Shown here: piece after piece, positions 17,203-23,826 of the stretch
Layout of the letters: the number at the start of each line of letters is the position of its first letter
Numbering within the stretch: position 1 is the stretch's first letter
Assembly: GCA_013003155.1 (NCBI GenBank)
Contig: JABDKF010000038.1
Location: forward strand, 1 to 39,495
Source: Woeseia sp.
Lineage (GTDB): Bacteria > Pseudomonadota > Gammaproteobacteria > Steroidobacterales > Woeseiaceae
Direction: 5' to 3'
DNA length: 39,495 bases
Made by a program: the position numbers and the translations under genes
Notes under the pieces: model-generated
The model's database searches: none
Seen by the model: only the letters and a program-made list of their open reading frames with translations
Told to the model about the DNA's origin: nothing

Positions 17203-18573
17203 ATGGAATATGTAGCGCTGTTGATGTTCGTGGTGGTGGTCGTGCTGTTGCTGGCCGGGTTTCCGGTGGCATTTTCGCTCGCCGGCACCGCACTGATATT
17301 CGCCATGGGCGGAGTCATTGGCGGTGGGTTTGAGGCCGCGTTCCTGACCGGCCTGCCCAGCCGGATCTTTGGCGTCATGACCAATGAAACTCTCGTTGCC
17401 GTGCCGCTCTTTGTTTTCATGGGCATAACGCTTGAGCGCGCGCGTATTGCCGAGGAGTTGCTGGACACACTGAGTGCCTTGTTCGGCCGACTGCGCGGCG
17501 GACTCGGCATCGCGGTGACGCTCGTCGGCACGCTCCTTGCGGCGAGCACCGGAATCGTTGGCGCAACCGTCGTTACGATGGGCTTGTTGTCGCTGCCGAC
17601 GATGTTAAAGCGCGGCTACTCGCCAGAGATTGCAAGCGGCACCATCTGTGCTTCCGGCACACTCGGCCAGATCATTCCGCCGTCAATTATTCTGGTCATG
17701 CTGGGCGACGTCATGTCGTCCGCCTACCAGCAGGCGCAACTTGAGCAAGGCATTTTCTCGCCAAAGACCGTGTCAGTCGGCGACCTGTTCGCGGGCGCCC
17801 TGCTACCGGGCTTGTTGCTGGTGGCGCTTTACATGCTCTACCTGTTCATCGTCGCAATTGTTCGCCCCTCGTCCATGCCGGCGCGACCCGACGACGACGC
17901 TGACGTCTCGTTTGTGAAGCTGCTGGCGGCACTGGCGCCGCCGCTAATTCTGATCATCGCGGTGCTGGGTTCAATACTTGCGGGACTGGCAACGCCGACT
18001 GAAGCGGCCGGCGTCGGTGCCGCAGGCGCCCTGTTGATCGCCGTGCAACGGCGCGCGCTGGATCTGCCGCGATTGAAAGACATCATGGAGGGCACAACCA
18101 GAATCAGCAGCATGGTATTCCTGATCCTGATTGGCGCTTCTGTTTTTTCGCTGGTGTTTCGCGGCTACGACGGCGATGAAGGTGTGCGGACGCTGCTGGA
18201 AGGCTTGCCGGGCGGTGTTTTCGCTGCCGTGTTGGTCGTCATGCTGCTGATGTTCGTACTGGGGTTCGTTCTCGACTTCATTGAGATCACGTTTGTCGTG
18301 GTGCCGATAGTCGGGCCCGTCCTGCTCGCAATGGGTCTTGATCCGGTGTGGCTGGGCATCATGATTGCCATCAATCTGCAAACCTCTTTCCTGACGCCGC
18401 CGTTTGGTTTTGCGTTGTTTTATTTGCGCGGTGTCGCGCCACCTGCGGTGACCACCGGACATATTTATCGCGGCGTGATGCCGTTTGTTGCGATTCAGCT
18501 TTTGATGCTGCTGATTCTCGCAGCATTCCCCGAACTCGCCACGTGGTTGCCGAACCAGATCTACGGCAGCTAG
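17203..18573 (+). CDS. dctM: TRAP transporter large permease, DctM family
   Basis: DctM is the elevator-type transport subunit of TRAP systems. The 456-residue membrane protein has about 11-13 helices and typical motifs: AGFPVAFSLAGTAL near the N-terminus, VPLFVFMGITLERA, ASTGIVGATVVTMGLLSLP (repeat 1), CASGTLGQIIPPSIILVMLGD with the re-entrant hairpin and GQIIPPS, and the second repeat LDFIEITFVVVPIVGPVL plus LQTSFLTPPFGFALFYLRG. It follows dctQ by three bases. The matching binding-protein gene lies tail to tail on the opposite strand, 11 bases away, instead of in the same operon. Confidence 0.97.
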   Translation: MEYVALLMFVVVVVLLLAGFPVAFSLAGTALIFAMGGVIGGGFEAAFLTGLPSRIFGVMTNETLVAVPLFVFMGITLERARIAEELLDTLSALFGRLRGGLGIAVTLVGTLLAASTGIVGATVVTMGLLSLPTMLKRGYSPEIASGTICASGTLGQIIPPSIILVMLGDVMSSAYQQAQLEQGIFSPKTVSVGDLFAGALLPGLLLVALYMLYLFIVAIVRPSSMPARPDDDADVSFVKLLAALAPPLILIIAVLGSILAGLATPTEAAGVGAAGALLIAVQRRALDLPRLKDIMEGTTRISSMVFLILIGASVFSLVFRGYDGDEGVRTLLEGLPGGVFAAVLVVMLLMFVLGFVLDFIEITFVVVPIVGPVLLAMGLDPVWLGIMIAINLQTSFLTPPFGFALFYLRGVAPPAVTTGHIYRGVMPFVAIQLLMLLILAAFPELATWLPNQIYGS

Positions 18574-18584
18574 GGCGAGCTATT

Positions 18585-19688
18585 TCACGACTCTCCCGGA
18601 ATTCGTGCCTTCAGAAATGAGTATTCGCTGACCCGTTGGTTCTCGTTCGACTTCTGGAGAAACGGCGTGACCGAATCCTGCAGGCGTTTCGCCCACGGGT
18701 CGCGCTCAGACAATTCATTGACGATGTCGCTCGAATGCTTTTCCAGCAGGCGTAACACGTCCGCAGGAAATTCGCGCAGCTCGACCGTGGAGTCCTGCTT
18801 CAGTTCATGCAGGGCCTGCGCATTGCCCCAAATGTATTCGGCCTGAATGTCGAGATTGATTGCCTGGCAGCAGACCTCGACGATGGCCTGCAAGTCTTTC
18901 GGCAGGGTATCCCACGCTTCCTTGTTGATGATGCATTCGAGCAGCGGACCAGGCTCGTGCCAGCCGGGGTAGTAGTAATAGCGCGCGGCCTTGTGCAGCC
19001 CCAGCGACAGGTCGTTGTACGGACCTACCCATTCAGCCGCGTCAATCGCACCGGTCTGCAATGACGTAAAGATTTCCGAGGCCGGCACGGTGACCTGGGT
19101 AGCGCCCGCGCGCTGCATCACCTCTCCGCCCAAGCCCGGGATGCGCATCTTCAGGCCTTTAAGATCGTCGACCGTATTAATTTCCTTGTTGAACCAGCCG
19201 GCCATTTGCACGCCGGTCTGACCTGCAGGAAAGGGCACCAGCCCAAAGTCCGCGTACAGTTCCTGCCAGAGTTCGACGCCGCCGCCGTAGTAAAGCCAGG
19301 CGTTCATTTCGTTGGCATTCAGGCCAAACGGGATCGCGGTGAAATACTGCGCCGCAGGAACTTTGCCGCGATGATAATAGGAGGCGTCGTGACCCATTTG
19401 TGCCGTGCCTGAACGAACCGCGTCAAAAACCTCGAGCGCCGGCACCAGTTCGCCACCTGCGTAGACGCGGATTTTGAGCCTGCCGCCAGAAGCCCGCTCT
19501 ATATTCTCCGCCAGGTTCTCAACGCCCAGGCCCAGACCGGGAAGTCCCGGCGGCCATGACGTGACAAGATTCCAGCTGAATGTCTGGCTGGTGCTTGCGG
19601 CGCTGCTGTTTTCGGCCGACTTGTCAGGTCCGCAAGCGGTCACGCCGGCGGCCAGCGCCAACCCTCCTACAAATTCGCGTCTTTTCAT
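18585..19688 (-). CDS. dctP: TRAP transporter periplasmic substrate-binding lipoprotein, DctP/TakP-like
   Basis: This 367-residue protein is the extracytoplasmic solute receptor of the TRAP system. The N-terminus MKRREFVGGLALAAGVTACG has a twin-arginine-like KRREF and a lipobox ending at Cys19, so it may be a Tat-exported lipoprotein. MRIPGLGGEV carries the conserved arginine that binds a carboxylate, and DAAEWVGPYND followed by YYYYPGWHEPG resembles the TakP subfamily, which binds 2-oxo acids or similar; the exact ligand is inference. The frame is open back to 19826, but ATG 19688 fits the signal peptide. It converges with dctM, and an AT-rich island with inverted repeats lies upstream. Confidence 0.95.
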   Translation of the reverse strand: MKRREFVGGLALAAGVTACGPDKSAENSSAASTSQTFSWNLVTSWPPGLPGLGLGVENLAENIERASGGRLKIRVYAGGELVPALEVFDAVRSGTAQMGHDASYYHRGKVPAAQYFTAIPFGLNANEMNAWLYYGGGVELWQELYADFGLVPFPAGQTGVQMAGWFNKEINTVDDLKGLKMRIPGLGGEVMQRAGATQVTVPASEIFTSLQTGAIDAAEWVGPYNDLSLGLHKAARYYYYPGWHEPGPLLECIINKEAWDTLPKDLQAIVEVCCQAINLDIQAEYIWGNAQALHELKQDSTVELREFPADVLRLLEKHSSDIVNELSERDPWAKRLQDSVTPFLQKSNENQRVSEYSFLKARIPGES

Positions 19689-19814
19689 GGGCCAGGCTTC
19701 CTTCCGACTAGGTACAGGGCCCCGCAGTGTAGTGTGGGACGGGGAGACTGCAAAGGCTTTGTCGCGAGTCGGACAATCCCACCTTTCGTCCCCATATTGA
19801 ACTTTTGTGATTTC

Positions 19815-19853
19815 ATTTACCACCATGCGTATTTAAAGAAAAAAGTGGTAAAT
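19815..19853. promoter_or_regulatory. 9-bp inverted repeat ATTTACCAC/GTGGTAAAT, candidate operator
   Basis: ATTTACCAC (19815-19823) and GTGGTAAAT (19845-19853) are perfect inverted copies with a 21-base AT-rich spacer, so the arms lie 30 bases apart, about three helical turns. A related copy, AAAGTGGTTTTAT, occurs at 19883-19895. The cluster lies 127-207 bases upstream of the dctP start, where a regulator of the TRAP receptor gene could bind. No regulator gene is adjacent. Confidence 0.4.
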
Positions 19854-19906
19854 AATTGTTAGAAACCGCGGAATATTAAAATAAAGTGGTTTTATTTGAC
19901 ACAAAA

Positions 19907-19932
19907 TGGCCCCAACCGTGAGGTTGGGGCCA
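19907..19932 (-). terminator. Strong stem-loop, terminator-like on the minus strand
   Basis: TGGCCCCAACC (19907-19917) and GGTTGGGGCCA (19922-19932) pair perfectly over 11 bp with a GTGA loop. Read on the minus strand the stem is followed by TTTTGTG, a short U-tract; on the plus strand it is followed by CTCCTT. No gene lies upstream on the minus strand between here and dtd, so it would end an unannotated transcript. A structural or bidirectional role is possible. Confidence 0.5.
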
Positions 19933-20133
19933 CTCCTTCCGTGGACGGGCGCATTCTCGGGCTCTTCCCTGGGCCTGCACCCCGGCCGACATCGCCGCGG
20001 CCGCCCGTACCGCCCAGACTGCCACGCGCGCGCCACGGGATATGCCGTTGTTATTCGCCGTTGTTGAAATAAACTCGACTGCCCGCGGCGCCGGTAATCC
20101 AACGCGCGCCGCATTTCGGGAGGTATCCAGAAA

Positions 20134-20571
20134 TTGATCGGGTTACTGCAGCGCGTCCTCGAGGCGGACGTCAGCATCGCCGGGGAGACGGTAGGCCGCA
20201 TAGAGCGCGGTCTGTTGGTGTTTGCCGCCGTGCACCGCGACGACACGCCGCGGGATACCCGGCGGCTGGCCGAACGTATCGCGGGCTACCGGGTCTTCGC
20301 GGATGATACCGGCCGTATGAATCTCAGCCTGCGCGATACCGGCTTCGGCCTGCTGCTGGTGCCGCAGTTCACGTTGGCGGCCGATACCAGGAAGGGCATG
20401 CGCGCCAGCTTTACGCATGGCGCGCCTCCCGACAAGGCCGAGGAATACTTCCTGCAGCTCGTTGCCGAGTGCCGCGGGCTGATTGGCGCTGCAGAATGCG
20501 GTCGCTTTGGCGCGGACATGCAGGTCAGCCTGACAAATGACGGACCGGTCACATTTTGGCTGGAATCCTGA
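20134..20571 (+). CDS. dtd: D-aminoacyl-tRNA deacylase
   Basis: Dtd hydrolyses D-amino acids wrongly attached to tRNA and so keeps D-residues out of proteins. The 145-residue protein has the normal length. It starts at TTG 20134, giving MIGLLQRVLEADV; a strong ribosome site GGGAGG lies about ten bases upstream, which decides the start. The active-site segment VPQFTL carries the usual FTL but has Pro where most family members have Ser. The cross-subunit Gly-cisPro motif NDGPVTFWLES is intact at the C-terminus, as is SFTHGAPP. It is followed after 141 bases by tatA. Confidence 0.95.
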   Translation: MIGLLQRVLEADVSIAGETVGRIERGLLVFAAVHRDDTPRDTRRLAERIAGYRVFADDTGRMNLSLRDTGFGLLLVPQFTLAADTRKGMRASFTHGAPPDKAEEYFLQLVAECRGLIGAAECGRFGADMQVSLTNDGPVTFWLES

Positions 20572-20601
20572 ATGAAATCATCGCGATCGGGACCGGCTTT
20601 G

Positions 20602-20631
20602 TTGCGCCTTGTAGCGTATCATGATCATAAT
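20602..20631 (+). promoter_or_regulatory. Possible sigma-70 promoter for tatABC
   Basis: TTGCGC (20602-20607) and CATAAT (20626-20631) are separated by 18 bases and lie about 80 bases upstream of tatA. A small hairpin GGGGC-CAT-GCCCC (20685-20697) sits just before the ribosome site. The match is moderate. Confidence 0.4.
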
Positions 20632-20712
20632 TCGCGTCCCGCGCGCCGCCTGTGTCGGCGGGGGCGAGACGCAATTTAAATTTAGGGGCCATGCCCCGGG
20701 AGACACGTAAAG

Positions 20713-20955
20713 ATGTTCGCCAACATCGGTCCTGTTCAACTGCTGATTATCCTGGTCATTGTGCTGGCCATCTTCGGCACCAAACGATTGCGAAGTCTTG
20801 GCTCAGACCTCGGCAGCGCCGTGAAGGGTTTTCGCGGTGCCATGTCAGACGCCGACAAGGAAGAGGATGCGGAGCAGCTAAGCCACAAATCCAAGGACGC
20901 GGACTTCGACACCACCCCGGAAGCCGGGTCCGACAAGAAAGAAGAACACCGGTAA
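20713..20955 (+). CDS. tatA: Sec-independent protein translocase subunit TatA
   Basis: TatA forms the size-adaptable pore through which folded proteins with twin-arginine signals cross the inner membrane. The 80-residue protein has one N-terminal membrane helix (about residues 6-20), the FG hinge at 21-22, an amphipathic helix ([19 protein letters not shown]) and a charged, disordered tail. This is the classic TatA layout and length. It is six bases upstream of tatB in the order tatABC. At least one candidate substrate, the DctP lipoprotein, is encoded about 1 kb away. Confidence 0.96.
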   Translation: MFANIGPVQLLIILVIVLAIFGTKRLRSLGSDLGSAVKGFRGAMSDADKEEDAEQLSHKSKDADFDTTPEAGSDKKEEHR

Positions 20956-20961
20956 CCGCCC

Positions 20962-21384
20962 GTGTCGGGAATCGGCTTCAGCGAGCTGATAATACTTCTG
21001 CTTATTGGGCTCATCGTATTGGGGCCCGAGAGGCTGCCGCGTGTTGCTAATCAGCTAGGCGGCTGGATCGGAAAAGCGCGCCGCATGACGCGCGTCCTGA
21101 AACGTCAGCTTGAAGAAGAAATGGACCTGGGCGATATCCAGGACATCGTGCCGCCCGCCCGAACCAAACACTCAGGCTTGGGCTTTGAACCCCCCACCAG
21201 CGCAGCCGGCCTTGCTGCAACAACCACAACAGCCAACACCGAAAAAGACGACACCTGGTCTGCAGCTCATGATGCCGAGAGCGCGGGCACCGGCGTCGGC
21301 GACAGTCCGGCAGACGAGGGGGCAAGCAACGCCGCAGCGTCCGCCGTTGACGAGAAAGACAAGAACGAGAAAGGGCAGGCGTGA
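20962..21384 (+). CDS. tatB: Sec-independent protein translocase subunit TatB
   Basis: TatB binds TatC and forms the receptor for twin-arginine signal peptides. The 140-residue protein begins at GTG 20962 (MSGIGFSELIILLLIG), with one membrane helix (about 6-20), the GPERLP hinge at 21-26 with the conserved Glu and Pro, then a long amphipathic helix (to about residue 60) and a low-complexity acidic tail rich in Ala, Thr and Asp. The hinge GPERLP separates it from TatA, which has FGTKRL. Its end overlaps tatC by four bases (GTGA), so translation is probably coupled. Confidence 0.95.
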   Translation: MSGIGFSELIILLLIGLIVLGPERLPRVANQLGGWIGKARRMTRVLKRQLEEEMDLGDIQDIVPPARTKHSGLGFEPPTSAAGLAATTTTANTEKDDTWSAAHDAESAGTGVGDSPADEGASNAAASAVDEKDKNEKGQA

Positions 21385-22169
21385 ACGCGAGTACCGAGCA
21401 AACATCTTCAGAAAACGCAGAGCCACTGGAAGAGGGTACGCTGCTATCGCACCTCGTCGAACTGCGTTCACGCCTGTTAAAAGTTGCCCTGGCGGTAGTG
21501 GGAATTTTTATCCTGCTGCTACCGTTTAGCAGTGAAATATTTTCTATAGCCTCGAAGCCGTTGCTCGCAGTTTTGCCGGGCGGCCGGATGATCGCAACGG
21601 CACCTGCCTCGCCGCTGATCGCACCTTTCAAGATGACCTTCTATATCGCGATTTTTCTCGCGATGCCGGTCGTGTTGTACCAGGTATGGGCGTTTATCGC
21701 GCCGGGCCTCTACCGCAAGGAAAAACGCTTTGCGGTGCCCCTGTTGGGTACCAGCATTTTGCTGTTCTATGCCGGCATCGCGTTTGCGTATTTCGTCGTA
21801 TTCCCGTTGATTTTCGGCTTTTTCACGCAAATCGCGCCTGCGGATGTCGAGGTCCAGCCCGACATTAGCGAGTTCCTGTCATTTATCGTGACCATCGTTT
21901 TTGCGTTCGGCCTCGCGTTTGAAGTGCCAATCGCCACCGTACTACTCGTCTGGACCGGCCTCGTGTCAAGAAAGAAGCTCGCCAGCGCGCGCCCTTACGT
22001 ATTTCTCGGTGCTTTTGTCATCGGCATGTTCCTGACGCCGCCGGATGTCATCAGCCAAACGCTGCTCGCTGTGCCGGTTTACTTGTTGTACGAGCTGGGT
22101 ATTCTCATGTCGCGCGTTGTCGCGTCGGACAATGAGGAAGACTCGGCAGCCGGGGGGGCGGAAAAGTAA
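21381..22169 (+). CDS. tatC: Sec-independent protein translocase subunit TatC
   Basis: TatC is the six-helix core of the Tat translocase and recognises the twin-arginine motif. The 262-residue protein has LLSHLVELRSRLL near residue 22, the conserved cytoplasmic signal-binding segment with the essential Glu, then SPLIAPFKMTFYIAIFLAMPVVLYQVWAFIAPGLY-type helices 2 and 3 (residue 77 onward; conserved F, P and E/KRF features around FIAPGLYRKEKRF), and a last helix pair ending LTPPDVISQTLLAVPVYLLYE. It starts at GTG 21381, inside the end of tatB. A weak terminator-like hairpin follows. Confidence 0.97.
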   Translation: MNASTEQTSSENAEPLEEGTLLSHLVELRSRLLKVALAVVGIFILLLPFSSEIFSIASKPLLAVLPGGRMIATAPASPLIAPFKMTFYIAIFLAMPVVLYQVWAFIAPGLYRKEKRFAVPLLGTSILLFYAGIAFAYFVVFPLIFGFFTQIAPADVEVQPDISEFLSFIVTIVFAFGLAFEVPIATVLLVWTGLVSRKKLASARPYVFLGAFVIGMFLTPPDVISQTLLAVPVYLLYELGILMSRVVASDNEEDSAAGGAEK

Positions 22170-22183
22170 GCAGGGCGACCTGC
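22170..22183 (+). terminator. Weak terminator-like hairpin after tatC
   Basis: GCAGG (22170-22174) and CCTGC (22179-22183) form a 5-bp stem with a GCGA tetraloop, directly after the tatC stop. The bases after it (GTTTGGTTATTTC) are U-rich but interrupted, so termination would be inefficient. Confidence 0.35.
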
Positions 22184-22305
22184 GTTTGGTTATTTCGTTG
22201 CGTACAAACTAATGTGTATGCTCGATAGAAAGTGGGGCGGGCCGCAAGGCCTGAATTTTAAGACGGCGGGCCATCGGTACCGCTGCTAGCAAAAAGAGAC
22301 TATTC

Positions 22306-23826
22306 ATGACGGATTCCGTTGCCACTGCGGCTAACGCTGCAAACGACAAACAACTGCTGGGCCATCCACGCGGACTGGCCACACTATTCTTTACAGAGAT
22401 GTGGGAACGGTTCAGTTATTACGGCATGCGCGCTTTACTCGTCTTGTTCATGACCGACCAGATCATGAATGGCGGCATGCAGCTCGACGATGCTTCCGCA
22501 ACAGCGATCTACGGCATTTACACGGCACTTGTATACCTTGTCGCGTTGCCGGGCGGCTGGATTGCCGATCGGCTGACCGGCGCGCAGCGCGCCGTGTTTT
22601 ATGGCGGCATTATCATTATGGCCGGTCACTTCGTGCTGGCGATTCCCTCGACCAACGCTTTTTTTATCGGACTCTTACTGGTTGTGCTCGGCACCGGTCT
22701 GTTGAAGCCGAATGTCAGTGCAATCGTCGGTGAGCTGTACACACCCGGTGACCCGCGCCGCGACGGCGGCTTTTCCATTTTTTACATGGGTATCAACCTC
22801 GGGGCGATGCTGGGACCGCTGGTCTGCGGCTCGCTGGCACAAAGTGCGAGCTTTGGCTGGCACTACGGTTTTGCGGCCGCCGGCGTGGGCATGTTGTTCG
22901 GCCTGATTCAGTTTCGCATGACTCAAGGGTACCTCGGAGAGGCCGGTCTCGAGCCGGCTCATGCGGCGGACCCGAATCACGATGCGGCTTCGCGGCGGCG
23001 CGGTTGGATGATGGTAGCTGTCGGAGTCGCCCTCATCGTGATCTTTACCGCACTGGGTTTGAGCGGCACTTTCGACCTTGATCCGGTAGCCATTTCCCGC
23101 GGATCCACCTACGTCATCCTCGCCGTCACCGCCGTATTTTTCATCAACATGTTTATGTTCGGCAAACTGACGCCAGTGGAAGCCAAACGAATTTACGTGT
23201 TCATTGCTCTGCTGGTTGGCTCGGCGATGTTCTGGTCCGGTTTCGAGCAGGCCGGCAGTTCGCTGAATATATTCGCGGACCGGTATACGCAACTTGAATT
23301 GGGTCCGATCACTTTGTTGTCCACCTGGTTCCAGTCCATCAATTCAATATTCATCATCATATTTGCACCGGTATTTGCCTGGTTGTGGGTATGGCTGGCA
23401 CAGCGCAACCTGAATCCTTCGACGCCGGCAAAGTTTGGTTTGGGCCTCGTGTTGCTGGCCGTCGGTTTTGGCATGATGGTTATTGCCTCGACGATTGTTG
23501 CCAGCGGCGATAAGGCAATGCCCACCTGGTTGATCCTGACCTACCTGTTCCACACCTTCGGTGAGCTTGCCCTTTCGCCCGTTGGACTGTCGGCCACTAC
23601 CAAGCTGGCGCCCAAGCGCTACGTCGGGCAATTAATGGGCATCTGGTTTGTGTCGATCGCGCTGGGTAATTTGATCGCGGGCCAGATCGCCGGCGACTTC
23701 GATCCGGACAACGTCGCTGCATTTCCGAGCCAGTACCTGACTATTGTGCTGACCACGGCGGGCACCGGCATCATCTTGCTGCTGTTCACCAAGCCGTTAA
23801 GGAAACTCATGGGCGGTGTGCACTAG
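22306..23826 (+). CDS. POT family proton-dependent oligopeptide transporter
   Basis: POT (PTR2) carriers import di- and tripeptides with protons. The 506-residue protein has 12-14 hydrophobic helices. The family's proton-coupling motif is present as EMWERFSYYG (residues 31-40, with Glu31, Glu34 and Arg35). The PTR2 signature FSIFYMGINLGAMLGP lies after helix 4, and FWSGFEQAGSSLNIFADRYT carries the conserved Glu/Gln of the substrate site in helix 7. FHTFGELALSPVGLS near residue 412 contains the helix-10 Glu. Its TAG stop shares a base with the GTG start of the peptidase gene, coupling peptide uptake to peptide cleavage. Confidence 0.96.
   Translation: MTDSVATAANAANDKQLLGHPRGLATLFFTEMWERFSYYGMRALLVLFMTDQIMNGGMQLDDASATAIYGIYTALVYLVALPGGWIADRLTGAQRAVFYGGIIIMAGHFVLAIPSTNAFFIGLLLVVLGTGLLKPNVSAIVGELYTPGDPRRDGGFSIFYMGINLGAMLGPLVCGSLAQSASFGWHYGFAAAGVGMLFGLIQFRMTQGYLGEAGLEPAHAADPNHDAASRRRGWMMVAVGVALIVIFTALGLSGTFDLDPVAISRGSTYVILAVTAVFFINMFMFGKLTPVEAKRIYVFIALLVGSAMFWSGFEQAGSSLNIFADRYTQLELGPITLLSTWFQSINSIFIIIFAPVFAWLWVWLAQRNLNPSTPAKFGLGLVLLAVGFGMMVIASTIVASGDKAMPTWLILTYLFHTFGELALSPVGLSATTKLAPKRYVGQLMGIWFVSIALGNLIAGQIAGDFDPDNVAAFPSQYLTIVLTTAGTGIILLLFTKPLRKLMGGVH

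Larger units (their letters stand above)
19689..20133. other. Non-coding region between dctP and dtd with AT-rich island
   Basis: This 445-base gap separates the divergent genes dctP and dtd. Bases 19795-19905 are strongly AT-rich in a GC-rich genome and hold an inverted repeat with GTGGT motifs. At 19907-19932 there is a perfect 11-bp stem-loop. Bases 19933-20115 are GC-rich and coding-like on neither strand; long open frames on the minus strand match no family and lack good starts. The dtd ribosome site GGGAGG lies near 20118-20123. Confidence 0.6.

Noticed and set aside
19759-19776. TTGTC-N8-GACAA inverted repeat upstream of dctP
   Set aside because: Five-base arms with a wide spacer are expected by chance; weaker than the 9-bp repeat nearby.
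19896-19901. Perfect TTGACA -35 box on the plus strand
   Set aside because: The position 17 bases downstream falls in the GC-rich stem-loop, with no -10-like sequence.
19833-20246. 137-codon minus-strand frame across the dctP-dtd gap
   Set aside because: Overlaps the dtd start antisense, is Arg/Pro-rich as expected for GC-rich shadow frames, and has no family resemblance.
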